This document shows positions 25,277 to 34,803 of a stretch of 42,361 nt of DNA, in pieces. A model generated the notes under the pieces. It was not told the DNA's origin and made no database searches. It saw nothing but the letters and a program-made list of their open reading frames with translations. Source of the stretch: Candidatus Latescibacterota bacterium (GTDB taxonomy: Bacteria > Latescibacterota > Latescibacteria > Latescibacterales > Latescibacteraceae); NCBI GenBank assembly GCA_016927495.1, contig JAFGMP010000258.1, forward strand, positions 1-42,361. Reading direction: 5' to 3'. Every line of letters begins with the position of its first letter. Within the stretch, counting starts at the first letter, position 1. A program made the position numbers and the translations under genes.

Positions 25277-26299
25277 ATGCTGCCTTTTTTCGATTATACC
25301 GAAGTTGATACAATATTCTACGAACAACACATAGCACCGCGGATTCCTTCGAAGATATTTGATGTGCATGTTCATATTTTTCAAAAATCACATGTGGAAA
25401 TGATTCCCGAAAAATCTGTTAAAGCACACTGGGCATCGGAGTGTGCCCATGTTTTGACCTGCGAGGACACCCATGCCTGTGCCCGTGAACTGTATCCCGA
25501 TACAGAATATGGTTTTGCCGGTTTTCCCACCGCTTCACCCGAGGCGGACACAAAGGGCATGAACAATTATGTCGCAAAAATGGGATATGAAGGGAAATGT
25601 GTACCATTAATGATGGTGAGACCTGAATGGGACCCGGAAGAAATCGAACGAGAGTTTCTTGCGGGCGATTTCGTTGGATTTAAACCATATCCCGGAATGG
25701 TTAAGGGTATATCCAGCGGCGAGGTGGGCATTTTTGAATTTTTACCTCATGAGCAGTGGGAAATTCTGAATCGTCACAAAAAATCGGTTATGCTGCATAT
25801 AGGGCGAAAAGAGCGTTTTGCAGATGCGGAAAATATTCATGATCTGTTGACTGCACGTGAAAAATACCCGGATGTCACCATCATTATAGCGCACCTGGGA
25901 AGATCGTATAATCCGTATTATCTCAGGATTGGATTGGGTAAAATGGGCAATCCCGAAGGTTTTTATTTTGATACCACTGCTGTTGTGAATCCTGATGTCT
26001 ATGATATGGCATTTGCGAAAATCCCGCTGCAAAATATTCTGTACGGTTCGGATATGCATGTGCTGTTATGGCATGGGAAACGTGAATGGGATGAAAGGAA
26101 TTATTACAACTTCACCCGTGAGAATTTTTCATGGAATACTAACCGCAAATCGCCCGAAGAAGAGGCGGCTTACACTATCTTTTTGTATGAACAGATGAAA
26201 TCAATTCTCGATGCGATGGATCGACATGGCTTATCCGAATCACAAAAGATCGGGATTTTTGGTGAAAATACAAAGTATGCCCTAAGAATTAACACTTGA
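25277..26299 (+). CDS. amidohydrolase-family (amidohydrolase 2) TIM-barrel protein
   Basis: 340 aa. The ATG at 25277 is chosen for AGGGAG 8 nt upstream over the in-frame ATG at 25247. Metal-binding residues of the amidohydrolase-2 family are all present: His31/His33 in FDVHVHIF, the later His in VMLHIGR, another in IIAHLGR and the final Asp in ILYGSDMH. Members include lactone hydrolases and decarboxylases acting on sugar lactones and aromatic acids. No signal peptide, so it is cytosolic. First gene of the plus-strand operon with the exported Gfo-like, LamG, isomerase and kinase genes. A sugar-lactonase role is plausible but not proven. Confidence 0.85.
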   Translation: MLPFFDYTEVDTIFYEQHIAPRIPSKIFDVHVHIFQKSHVEMIPEKSVKAHWASECAHVLTCEDTHACARELYPDTEYGFAGFPTASPEADTKGMNNYVAKMGYEGKCVPLMMVRPEWDPEEIEREFLAGDFVGFKPYPGMVKGISSGEVGIFEFLPHEQWEILNRHKKSVMLHIGRKERFADAENIHDLLTAREKYPDVTIIIAHLGRSYNPYYLRIGLGKMGNPEGFYFDTTAVVNPDVYDMAFAKIPLQNILYGSDMHVLLWHGKREWDERNYYNFTRENFSWNTNRKSPEEEAAYTIFLYEQMKSILDAMDRHGLSESQKIGIFGENTKYALRINT

Positions 26300-26377
26300 T
26301 ATATTGATATTTATTGTTATGGCAAGTCTTGTTTGATATCATAAAAAAATACATTCTCCTTTTGAAAGGAGTTCATT

Positions 26378-27673
26378 ATGAGTCAATACCAGCAGATTGA
26401 ATCAAATACTACGGCAGGTATATCCGGTACACCTTCCGATATAAAACGAAGTTCGAACCAAGGTTTCTCACGGCGTAATTTTCTCAGGTATAACAGTGCG
26501 GCCTTTGCCGGTATCGCGCTGAGTTCAAAAACGGCATACGCTGTCGATACTGCTCCGAAAAAAATTAGAATAGGTATTGTCGGCGGTGGTTTCGGATGTT
26601 CGTTTCAGTGGCATGAGCATCCTGATTGTATAGTTGAAGCTGTAAGCGACCTGATCCCTGATCGCCGCGACCGTTTGCAGAAAATTTACGATTGTACTAA
26701 ATCGTATAATTCCCTTGAAGAACTTGTGTTGGATAAAAATATAGATGCGGTGGGTGTTTTTACCGATGCTCCGCTTCATGTACAGCATGCAGTTCGGGCA
26801 ATGAAGCACGGCAAGCATGTCATATCCGCAGTGCCCGCAAGCGCCGGTTCGGTCGAAGATGCCGAACTGCTGCTGGATACGGTTAAATCGACCGGACTTA
26901 CCTATATGATGGCTGAGACAAGCCATTATCAGCAGCACACTATATCCGCACGTAATTTCTATAATAACGGACTTTTCGGAGATATATATTATTGCGAATC
27001 CGAATATCAGCATCCGGGATTGAAAACGTTATTCGAGTTTGACGGGAAACGTACATGGCGTCATGGTTACCCACCGATGTATTATCCGACTCACTGTACC
27101 GCTCATCTTGTAAGCGTAACCGGAGAACGGCTGATCGAGGTTGTCTGCCATGGCTGGGGCGATAATGATCCGATAGTGAAAGATAATGTGTACGGCAATC
27201 CGTACTGGAACGAATCGGCGATGTTCAAGACGAACAAAGGGCATGCTTTCCGGGTAAATATCTGGTGGGAGGGCGCCCATCGCGGTTGTGAACGCGCACA
27301 GTGGATTGGCAATAAAATGAGTTTTTATGCGCAGCATCCCAACGGTGTAGGTCCGGTAATCATACGCTCCGAAGACCGTATGGAAAAGGATGATGCCGGT
27401 TTTGAGCGGATGGCTCCGAGATTTGAGGAATATGAGCAGACGGAGTGGTGGAAAACCGATATGTTGCCGGAACCGCTGCGTCATAACAGCGGACATGAAG
27501 GCTCTCATACATTTCTGACCCATGAATTCATCGATGCGCTGACCCATGACCGTAAACCCTCTGTCAACATTTATGAGGCGCTGGCGTATACCGTACCCGG
27601 AATCATTGCGCATCAGTCGGCATTGAGCGGCGGTGAATTGAATAAAATTCCACAATTTGATGAAAAAATTTAA
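26378..27673 (+). CDS. Tat-exported Gfo/Idh/MocA-like protein lacking EKP
   Basis: 431 aa. AAAGGAGTT precedes the ATG at 26378. A long N-region carries the twin arginines (SRRNFLRYN, Arg32-Arg33) and a probable cleavage at AYA|VDT. IGIVGGGFGCSFQ is the dinucleotide loop. Where the family has EKP this protein has A-V-P (SAVPASAG), so the catalytic lysine is missing. YYPTHCTAHLV shares the YPxHxxH pattern with the other exported relative at 21192. Probably folded with cofactor before export. It may bind rather than oxidise a sugar. Second gene of the operon, 78 nt after the amidohydrolase gene. Confidence 0.87.
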   Translation: MSQYQQIESNTTAGISGTPSDIKRSSNQGFSRRNFLRYNSAAFAGIALSSKTAYAVDTAPKKIRIGIVGGGFGCSFQWHEHPDCIVEAVSDLIPDRRDRLQKIYDCTKSYNSLEELVLDKNIDAVGVFTDAPLHVQHAVRAMKHGKHVISAVPASAGSVEDAELLLDTVKSTGLTYMMAETSHYQQHTISARNFYNNGLFGDIYYCESEYQHPGLKTLFEFDGKRTWRHGYPPMYYPTHCTAHLVSVTGERLIEVVCHGWGDNDPIVKDNVYGNPYWNESAMFKTNKGHAFRVNIWWEGAHRGCERAQWIGNKMSFYAQHPNGVGPVIIRSEDRMEKDDAGFERMAPRFEEYEQTEWWKTDMLPEPLRHNSGHEGSHTFLTHEFIDALTHDRKPSVNIYEALAYTVPGIIAHQSALSGGELNKIPQFDEKI

Positions 27674-27721
27674 CGGTCACGATATGAATAAAACCGATAC
27701 TATTTCTACGGAGACATCGTA

Positions 27722-28417
27722 ATGAAAAGAATATTCATAACGGTTATATGTATTTTGGTCGCTGTTGATATTTTGCAATGTTCAGGTGGAGATTCAACTC
27801 GTAATCCCGATCTGGTGGCCTATTGGAAATTCGATGATCTGACACAAAACAATGAAACTGCACCTGATGCCACAGGAAACGGACATGATGGCCGTGTTCA
27901 CGGACAGAAACTTGTTGACGGCGTAATCGGGAAAGCCATGCTGTTTGAGGGATTGGATCAGATCGTTGAAACGGGTGATCTCGGATTAAAGGCTCCGGCG
28001 ACAGTGGCTTTCTGGCTAAAGACAGATGATTTGTTTCGCGACAGGCATTTTTTTTCGCAGACAGAGGGTTCGAAAAAACAGGCCGGCGCGCTGCGGCTTG
28101 ATGGCGTACAGGTCGAGGTTTGGGACGGCAGCGAATGGCAGGCGTTGATTAACCGTGATATGAGAATCAAAACATGGATGCATATAGCGGTTGTGTTCGA
28201 TCTGGGCGGTAAAACATTGGGATACCTGAACGGTGACCGTCAGCGGCTCACCAAATGCGGTTTCGATTTCGATGGTGTGAAAGCGGCAATCGGGGCGCCG
28301 TTTATAGGCGAAACAGGGAATTCTTATACCGGTGAACTTGATGATTTTCGCATATACTCAAGAGCTTTAAGTGAAGATGATATAAAAGCTTTGTACATGC
28401 AAGGCGCTAATCGATAG
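27722..28417 (+). CDS. LamG-domain (concanavalin A-like) lipoprotein
   Basis: 231 aa. An SD-like GGAG lies upstream of the ATG at 27722. Residues 1-20 look like a lipoprotein signal with Cys20 (ILQC, an imperfect lipobox). The rest is one jelly-roll LamG/Laminin_G_3 domain: VAYWKFDD, DATGNGHDG, GKAMLFEG, TVAFWLKTDD, WMHIAVVFD and LDDFRIYSRALSEDDI. Such domains bind polysaccharides at the cell surface, and no catalytic motif is seen. It lies between an exported Gfo-like gene and the isomerase gene. Confidence 0.85.
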   Translation: MKRIFITVICILVAVDILQCSGGDSTRNPDLVAYWKFDDLTQNNETAPDATGNGHDGRVHGQKLVDGVIGKAMLFEGLDQIVETGDLGLKAPATVAFWLKTDDLFRDRHFFSQTEGSKKQAGALRLDGVQVEVWDGSEWQALINRDMRIKTWMHIAVVFDLGGKTLGYLNGDRQRLTKCGFDFDGVKAAIGAPFIGETGNSYTGELDDFRIYSRALSEDDIKALYMQGANR

Positions 28418-28454
28418 ATATACGGAACAGTGGTAAAATAGGAGCTTTTAATCA

Positions 28455-29852
28455 ATGAACGAAAAAATAAAGCCAAAAATCGGATTGCTTCCGTTAATGC
28501 TGGAACTTTATCAAAAATCCTATCCGCAGCTTCCTGAAAAACAGAAACCGTTTATCGATCATATTCGATCCAATTTTCAGCAATTTTCAAATGTGTTTGT
28601 TGCCCGGGTTTGTTCGACGAGCGCTGATGTAAGATCGGCAATACGGGAATTTGAAGAGGATGATGTGGATGGTATTGTTATCCTGTTTATTGCCTATTCC
28701 ACAAGCATTTCCGCTCTGAATCCGCTTCTTGAAACAACATTGCCGCTCTTGCTGTTCAGTACAGTGCCTAAAAACTCTATGGCCGAAGGTATGAGCAGTG
28801 AGGATATTATCCTGAATCATGGTGTGCATGGTTATATGGATCTATCAAATGTACTTAAACGCAATAAACGCCGCTATCAGTTTGTGAGCGGTACAATTGA
28901 TGACGCAATGGCAATGGAGTCGATTAAACTATGGGCAAAAGCTGCCTCGGTGAAAAAAAGACTCAGACAGTCTATCATAGGCCTTGCGGGTTATACTTTT
29001 GATGGCATGGGTGATTTTGGAATCGACACGACGCTTCTTAATACTAATTTAGGCCCTGAAGTCAGACATGTTTCCCTGCATGAATTTGGCGATGCAATTT
29101 CAGGTATCGAACAAAAAGATCTGGAGTCTGAAATTCAATCAGACAGACAAAGATTTTCCATTGAAAACAATGTCGACACTGTTATTCTCAATGAGTCCAA
29201 CAGGGTATATCTCGGGCTTTTAAAAATAGTGAAAGACATGGGACTGAACGCATTTACCATGCATTTTATGGGAATTCTTGAAAATCCGCAGATCAGGACG
29301 CTGCCGTTTTTGGCGATATCGAAACTACAGGAAAAAGGGCTTGCATATGCAGGTGAAGGTGATCTGCTCGGTGCGACTGCGAACCTGTTGATGAGATATT
29401 TATGCGGTGATACCGTTTTTACCGAAACATTCTGTCCCGATTTCGACGGCGGGCGGATTGTCATGGGGCATATGGGCGAATCGAATCCTGCTATGGGAAC
29501 GGTAACGACATTATTACGAAAAAACTTCCGTTTTGGGAAAGCAATCGATCCCGTAGTTGCCGATGTAAAAATGAAAGAGGGCACAGCGACGGTTGTAAAT
29601 CTCGGTATTGGCGAGGATAATAAATTTCAGATGATTTTGTATAAAGGCGAAATTTGTGAAAAAATACCCGGGGCAGGTGATGTCGATATGCCATATTTTC
29701 ATTTCAAACCCGATCTTGCTCTGGCGGATTTTTTGACTTCGTACGGACTGGCTGGCGGCACCCATCACATTGCCATGACTTACGGCAACAGACTCCGTGA
29801 ACTGGATCAGCTATCCGAAATGCTCCGAATTCAATGTATTACTCTGAGATAA
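28455..29852 (+). CDS. L-arabinose/L-fucose isomerase-like protein
   Basis: 465 aa. AGGAG lies 10 nt before the ATG at 28455. It resembles L-arabinose isomerase: AGEGDLLGATANLL and FTETFCPDFDGGRIVMGHMGE would hold two metal-ligand Glu and one His, and GGTHHIAMTYGN the last His. Length is near AraA (~500 aa). It is not close to the fucose-isomerase-like protein at 15042. The enzyme would turn an aldose into a ketose with Mn2+. Its stop is 3 nt from the start of the FGGY kinase gene, so the two must be translated together. Confidence 0.82.
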   Translation: MNEKIKPKIGLLPLMLELYQKSYPQLPEKQKPFIDHIRSNFQQFSNVFVARVCSTSADVRSAIREFEEDDVDGIVILFIAYSTSISALNPLLETTLPLLLFSTVPKNSMAEGMSSEDIILNHGVHGYMDLSNVLKRNKRRYQFVSGTIDDAMAMESIKLWAKAASVKKRLRQSIIGLAGYTFDGMGDFGIDTTLLNTNLGPEVRHVSLHEFGDAISGIEQKDLESEIQSDRQRFSIENNVDTVILNESNRVYLGLLKIVKDMGLNAFTMHFMGILENPQIRTLPFLAISKLQEKGLAYAGEGDLLGATANLLMRYLCGDTVFTETFCPDFDGGRIVMGHMGESNPAMGTVTTLLRKNFRFGKAIDPVVADVKMKEGTATVVNLGIGEDNKFQMILYKGEICEKIPGAGDVDMPYFHFKPDLALADFLTSYGLAGGTHHIAMTYGNRLRELDQLSEMLRIQCITLR

Positions 29853-29855
29853 TTC

Positions 29856-31307
29856 ATGGACTGTTTACTCGGCATCGATATCGGTACTGCCGGAACAAAA
29901 AGTATACTGTTTACTACAAACGGTGATTATGTAGACACCGACTATATTCCGTATTCAATCACCTATCCGTCAGAAGGCCTCGCCGAACAAAATCCTGAGG
30001 ACTGGTGGCTTGCGCTCGTTACAACAGTAAAGAATATTCTATCCAGGAATAATGGTGCAAATGTTCTGGCCATGAGTTTATCGACTCAGGGGGGGTGTAC
30101 GCTGCTGCTCGATGAGAGCTTTCGGCCAATCTGCAATGCTGTTAGCTGGCTCGATTCACGGGCAAAAGAAACATCCGGTTTAATGCGGACACAAATTGGT
30201 GAGGATGAACTCTACAGGGCATGCGGCTGGCCGGGCATTAACGGTATGAATTTCGCCACAATCCTTTGGTTTAAGGAGAAAATGCCTGCGATCTATAACC
30301 GAACGCAATTTTTCGCTTCGACTGTCGACTATCTTAATTATCGCCTCACCGGAGTTTTTACAATAGACTACTCAAACCTTGCGATGACATCATTTCTCGA
30401 TCTAAAAAAACGTGACTGGTCGGATAAAGCCCTCGCTATAGCCGGATTATCCCGTAGCAAAGTTTCCCGAATAATACCCTCCGGCAAAGTATTGGGGACA
30501 TTGAACGCTCAAGCCGCAAATGAACTAGGTTTGCCTCGGGATGTTTCGGTGGTTTCCGGTGCGCATGACCAGTATTGTGCAAGTATCGGTGCCGGAGCAA
30601 TCGAAAACGGTGATTGCGTACTGTCGACCGGAACTGCCTGGGTTTTGACGGTAACATCCGACACGATGCTTTTTAACGACAGCAGGACTATCCATCCCTG
30701 TATTCATGTGCTCGAAAATAAATACGGCCTTTTGACTACGGTGCCGTCGGGCGGTAACTCCCTCAACTGGTTTCAGCATACATTCAGACCCGATGCGGAT
30801 TTTGAAACGCTGAACAGCGCTGCGGAAAGTGTTTACCCCGGCTGTGACAATTTACAGTTCATTCCCCAAAAAGTTTCAGGAAACAACAGCGGATTATTTG
30901 CCAACATCGATAATTCACATTCATTTAACCATTTTGCACGGTCGGTTTTCGAAGGTGTGGCGTTAGCCAACAGGAGGCATCTGGATGCTTTTTCCAAAAG
31001 TGGTATATCAGTCAGCAAGGTAATTATGATCGGTGGCGGAGCAAAAAGTTTCGTATGGCCGCAGATTGTCGCCGATGTTTCCAATGTCCCGGTGATAATT
31101 CCCGATCAGAGAGAGGCTTCCTGTACCGGTGCTGCAATGCTGGCAGGTGTCGGCTCCGGTACTTATCCCTCAATCGAAACCGCAGTCACCAGGTTTATCG
31201 GGGGCAATAAAACAATCTGTCAACCGAATGAGAGGAATGTTGCAGTGTATGCAAAAAAATACCGGGAATTTTCTGCAATTTTGGACAATACGGTATTGCA
31301 TCAGTAA
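29856..31307 (+). CDS. FGGY-family carbohydrate kinase (xylulokinase-like)
   Basis: 483 aa. The start lies 3 nt after the isomerase stop with only a weak SD, so translation is probably coupled. The N-terminal GIDIGTAGTKSIL is the phosphate-binding strand; Asp238 in SGAHDQYCASIGAG is the expected catalytic base; MIGGGAKSFVWPQI (~390) binds adenosine. These match xylulokinase and related ketose kinases. With the isomerase before it, it forms a classic aldose-to-ketose-phosphate pair as in xylose or arabinose use. The sugar itself is unknown, and no epimerase or aldolase follows. Last gene of this operon. Confidence 0.9.
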   Translation: MDCLLGIDIGTAGTKSILFTTNGDYVDTDYIPYSITYPSEGLAEQNPEDWWLALVTTVKNILSRNNGANVLAMSLSTQGGCTLLLDESFRPICNAVSWLDSRAKETSGLMRTQIGEDELYRACGWPGINGMNFATILWFKEKMPAIYNRTQFFASTVDYLNYRLTGVFTIDYSNLAMTSFLDLKKRDWSDKALAIAGLSRSKVSRIIPSGKVLGTLNAQAANELGLPRDVSVVSGAHDQYCASIGAGAIENGDCVLSTGTAWVLTVTSDTMLFNDSRTIHPCIHVLENKYGLLTTVPSGGNSLNWFQHTFRPDADFETLNSAAESVYPGCDNLQFIPQKVSGNNSGLFANIDNSHSFNHFARSVFEGVALANRRHLDAFSKSGISVSKVIMIGGGAKSFVWPQIVADVSNVPVIIPDQREASCTGAAMLAGVGSGTYPSIETAVTRFIGGNKTICQPNERNVAVYAKKYREFSAILDNTVLHQ

Positions 31308-31381
31308 CTTCATTTCCTTCATGGTGAATATTCAAAAAAAACAAAGGCGTGATTATGGCTTGTGTTCAATAATTTTTCTAC

Positions 31382-31408
31382 CATGAAGCACATGAAGAGC
31401 ATGAAGAA
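31382..31408. repeat. three tandem 9-bp units
   Basis: CATGAAGNN repeated three times, followed by an A-run, in the 164-bp gap between the convergent kinase and TIM-barrel genes. No terminator is seen there. Confidence 0.6.
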
Positions 31409-31471
31409 AAAACTACATTCTCTTTATGGTGAAGTGTAACGTTCAGGGGCACATTTTTATGCGTTCCTTTT

Positions 31472-32551
31472 CTACCCATATATCTTAACTCCCACCTTTG
31501 CCGCGGTATCCTCGATATACTTTTTAGCGTCCGCATACTGTTCATCGGGAATATGCTCGATGAGCAGCGGCCGTGGGGTGCTCAGGCGGCTCAGTCCGAC
31601 AAGATAGGTTTCATAATCGAGAATACCCTTGCCGGGGGCGAGTTCGGTTATATACGCCGACATCTTATCCGGAAGTATGTAGGTGTCTTTTGCGTGGCAT
31701 GCGATGATATTTTCTCCGAGAAGGTCGAAACACTCCTGAATGAGTTCGGTGTTCCGGTAATACACTCCGAGATGCATCATATTGACCGGGTCGAGGCATA
31801 TTTTCAGGCGCGGGTCGGCGACATCCTCGATAAGCCGGAGGTGTGCACGCGGATTATTCGATGCGGTCATATTCACCGCTTCTATGCCGAATACCACATT
31901 CATTCCCGATGTATCCTGCAAAAGTTGTTTGATGACTTTAACACCCAGTTTCCATGTGTCCCATGTCCAGTTATCCTTATGCGGCGAGATAGGATGTTCG
32001 GCGCTGCAAGTTCCGGTGTGGGTGGTAACCATAGGGCATCCGACACGTTCGGCCGCTTCGCACTGCTCGATGACATACCGGTGGTTTTTTGCCCGTGTCT
32101 CAAGATCGGGATGTATGTTGTTGGTGTAGGTGTGCATATCGAAAAAGGTGACATCGTACGTTTTCAGTGCGGTTTTAAGTTCGGCGATTTCACTGTCGCT
32201 TGCTTCAAGCCATGGATTTCTTCCCGATTGCCCGTAACTGGAGTTACCCGTGGTGTATCCCGCATCGCGAATCCTTTTCACCATATCGGTGATACTGATA
32301 TCGGTCGGATAATCGAGTGTCGTATGGCCCCGCGACCATGCGCCGAGACGTACCGGTGTCGAACCGGGAGTCAGGTCACGTTTGAGGTCGGAAGGCGGAC
32401 TCCACGGTGTGAGAAAAGGTGGATGCGAATCCGCATTCGGGCTTTTTGATATTTCGTTTTTTTCACTTTTTGAGCAACCGGCGCTGCAGAGCGCTCCGGT
32501 CGTAACGATTCCCTGTGTTATTGCTTTACGCCGTGTTATGAATTCAGACAT
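31472..32551 (-). CDS. Tat-exported TIM-barrel protein (sugar phosphate isomerase/epimerase-like)
   Basis: 359 aa. The ATG at 32551 has GGAGG 8 nt upstream. Residues 6-9 TRRK begin a twin-arginine-type signal that ends in SAGC (Cys26), a possible lipidation site. The mature part is a xylose-isomerase-like TIM barrel (AP endonuclease 2 family): ITDMVKRIRDAGY, FFDMHTYTNN, VTTHTG, VFGIEAVNM, ICLDPVNM, CHAKDTY and IEHIPD. The His/Glu/Asp residues at these strand ends are typical metal ligands. Intracellular relatives isomerise or epimerise sugars, here outside the cytoplasm. Tandem paralogue of the gene 24 nt upstream. Confidence 0.85.
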   Translation of the reverse strand: MSEFITRRKAITQGIVTTGALCSAGCSKSEKNEISKSPNADSHPPFLTPWSPPSDLKRDLTPGSTPVRLGAWSRGHTTLDYPTDISITDMVKRIRDAGYTTGNSSYGQSGRNPWLEASDSEIAELKTALKTYDVTFFDMHTYTNNIHPDLETRAKNHRYVIEQCEAAERVGCPMVTTHTGTCSAEHPISPHKDNWTWDTWKLGVKVIKQLLQDTSGMNVVFGIEAVNMTASNNPRAHLRLIEDVADPRLKICLDPVNMMHLGVYYRNTELIQECFDLLGENIIACHAKDTYILPDKMSAYITELAPGKGILDYETYLVGLSRLSTPRPLLIEHIPDEQYADAKKYIEDTAAKVGVKIYG

Positions 32552-32575
32552 CGGTAGTTCCTCCCTCAATAATCC

Positions 32576-33634
32576 TTAATGATATATATTTGCATTGACC
32601 TTTTTCGCTGTGTCTTCGATGTATTTTTTTGCTCCGGGATATTCTTCGTCAGGAATATGCTCGATAAGCAGTGTCCTCGGATAACTCAGACGGCTCAGTC
32701 TCACGAGGTATGTTTCGTAATCGAGTATGCCTTTGCCGGGAGCGACCTCGGTGATATACGCCGACATTTTGTTAGGCAGGATATAGGTGTCTTTCGCATG
32801 CGCCGCTATGATGTGTTCACCCAAAAGGTCGAAACATTCCCCGATCAGTTCGGTGTTTCGAAAGTATGTGCCGAGGTTGATCATATTTACCGGATCGATG
32901 CAGACTTTAAGACGAGGATCGCCTATTTCCTCGATCAGTTGAAGGTGTGCACGAGGATTGTTCATAGCGGTCATGTTTGTCGCTTCGACACCAAGAGCTA
33001 CCTTCATACCGGCAGTATCTTTGAGTATGGTGCGCATCGCCTGTACCGACTTTTTCCATGTGTCACGGGTCCAGTTATCTTTATGCGGAGACATCGCACG
33101 TTCATAGCCTGCGCTACCGGTATGTGTGGTAACCATCGGGCATCCCGTTTTTTCCGCCGCAATACATGAATCTATTGTGTATCTGTAGACTTTCTCACGT
33201 TCTTCCGGATCGGGATGAATGTTGCTTCCGGTTGTATGCATGTCAAAGAATGTGACATCGTATTCAGCGAGAGCTGCCTGAAGTTCTTTCACCTCGGAGT
33301 CGGTGGCATCGAACCAGATACTTCTTCTGATACTTGCATTGCCCGAAGTGTAGCCGGCATCGCGAATCCGTTTCACCATATCGGTAATGCTTATACCGCC
33401 GTCACGATTATAGTCGAGAGTAGTGGTGCTCGACCATGAAGCGAGACGTATCGGAGTTTTGCCGGGTGTTAGGTCACGTTTGTGATTTGGCGGCGGACTC
33501 CAGGGTGTAAGAAACGGGGGCGGAGTAAACTTTTCAGACATCTGTGATTCTGATCCCGCACCATGTGTTAGTGATAACATACCTGCCACCGTTCCTGTAG
33601 AAAGCGCTTCGCGTCGGGATATTTTCTTAGCCAT
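32576..33634 (-). CDS. Tat-exported TIM-barrel protein, tandem paralogue
   Basis: 352 aa. The ATG at 33634 has GGAG 9 nt upstream. SRREALSTG (Arg7-Arg8) starts a twin-arginine signal without a clear lipobox. The mature domain follows the downstream paralogue closely (~60-65% by eye), keeping ISITDMVKRIRDAGY, FFDMHT, VTTHTG, LGVEATNM, VCIDPVNM, AHAKDTY and IEHIPD. Both share the odd proline-rich entry PPFLTPWSPP before the barrel. One copy is anchored (Cys26) and the other free, so they may serve different places in the envelope. Confidence 0.85.
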   Translation of the reverse strand: MAKKISRREALSTGTVAGMLSLTHGAGSESQMSEKFTPPPFLTPWSPPPNHKRDLTPGKTPIRLASWSSTTTLDYNRDGGISITDMVKRIRDAGYTSGNASIRRSIWFDATDSEVKELQAALAEYDVTFFDMHTTGSNIHPDPEEREKVYRYTIDSCIAAEKTGCPMVTTHTGSAGYERAMSPHKDNWTRDTWKKSVQAMRTILKDTAGMKVALGVEATNMTAMNNPRAHLQLIEEIGDPRLKVCIDPVNMINLGTYFRNTELIGECFDLLGEHIIAAHAKDTYILPNKMSAYITEVAPGKGILDYETYLVRLSRLSYPRTLLIEHIPDEEYPGAKKYIEDTAKKVNANIYH

Positions 33635-33678
33635 AAAACTGAACTCCGTCACTACATGTTATAGTATCGATGAACGAC

Positions 33679-34785
33679 TTAATTCCTTTTAACACTTGAA
33701 CCGACATCCAGTTCTTCTTTCCAGGTTAACTGCCATTCGATGTTTTCATGCAGTTTATATTTTCTAACATACATTCCGGGAGCGGGTCCGATAATGTCGA
33801 TTTTTGATCGATCACCCTGACCGAGCCCGGCATCCGAGCAATAATTCAAATAGCCGATATCTTCCCATGGGATACCCATAAGTTCCGTGCCGATACGGTC
33901 GACTGCCAGAAAATCAGGTCCGGCAAGTGCGACTCTGTGATCAACCGGCGTACCGTTTGCAGGGCCGTTTCCTTCAACTCCTTCGAATCCGTCGAGGACT
34001 GCAAAATCTGGCCGTACCCTGTTTGCCATCAGAAAGAGATTATGATTGATGAATTTAGGAGTTTTGTTGCCCGCATGCATCTTCGCTTTATCGTTAATAT
34101 TCAGGTTTGGAATTTTTTGCGGTGATCCCATGACGACATTTTTAAGGGACAATGTGGCAACAACGCAGTTATGCGTTTTAAGACGTGTAACAGAGATAAT
34201 AAAATTGTTCGGATCGAGGAAAGTATCGATAACCTTTATCGGAATGGGTTTAAGGTTTTTGTCGAGTATCCATTGATATGTAGTCGGTTCATGATTGAGT
34301 TCGACTATTTTTGCATTGTATTCACGTTCCAGCGGCAGATAGCCGAAGATTTCAAATGTCTTTTCCGGGTTTTTGTTCTGGACGGTCGATTCTCCAACAA
34401 TGACCGTTTTTTTATATATCGGTTGTAAAAAATCGAGCACACCGCGGACAGCATCAGGATGGGTTACCATAAGAGGATGGCCGTTCTGTCCCACACAATT
34501 GAGCTTTACCACTACCTGTTTATTTCTTATTGCTTCTGCCAGATTGTCTCTGAACGGCTGCAAAGCATTGTATATCATTTCCCGACGGTCGTTACCCGGA
34601 ACCAGTGAGACTATTGCTTTACCGGGATCAATAATAGAGGTTTTTCCTGGCATGTTTCGGTTAAAAACATACGATGAACATCCGGAAAGGGCTGACGAAA
34701 ACCCGGCCACTCCCAAAAGAGATGCTTTCAGGAAATCGCGTCTTGCCGGTGATTGTATTTCTGGTTTACTTCTGTATTTACCCAT
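33679..34785 (-). CDS. Tat-exported DUF362 lipoprotein
   Basis: 368 aa. AGAGGT lies 6 nt before the ATG at 34785. Residues 14-20 (ARRDFLK) and LSGC (Cys36) give a combined Tat/lipoprotein signal. The mature part is a DUF362 domain: VVVKLNCVGQ, THPDAVRGVLDFL, VGESTVQN, SVTRLKTHNCVVATLSLKN and a C-terminal AVDRIGTELMGI. DUF362 is known mainly by sequence and often sits beside ferredoxin-like modules. No cysteine cluster for Fe-S is visible here. Function unknown. 18 nt downstream of the bicupin gene. Confidence 0.85.
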   Translation of the reverse strand: MGKYRSKPEIQSPARRDFLKASLLGVAGFSSALSGCSSYVFNRNMPGKTSIIDPGKAIVSLVPGNDRREMIYNALQPFRDNLAEAIRNKQVVVKLNCVGQNGHPLMVTHPDAVRGVLDFLQPIYKKTVIVGESTVQNKNPEKTFEIFGYLPLEREYNAKIVELNHEPTTYQWILDKNLKPIPIKVIDTFLDPNNFIISVTRLKTHNCVVATLSLKNVVMGSPQKIPNLNINDKAKMHAGNKTPKFINHNLFLMANRVRPDFAVLDGFEGVEGNGPANGTPVDHRVALAGPDFLAVDRIGTELMGIPWEDIGYLNYCSDAGLGQGDRSKIDIIGPAPGMYVRKYKLHENIEWQLTWKEELDVGSSVKRN

Positions 34786-34803
34786 ATTTTACCTCTGCCG
34801 TCT

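Noticed and set aside
31553-32449. Long open frame (298 codons) on the plus strand
   Set aside because: It is fully antisense to a well-conserved TIM-barrel gene with a good SD, and its translation shows no recognisable domain.
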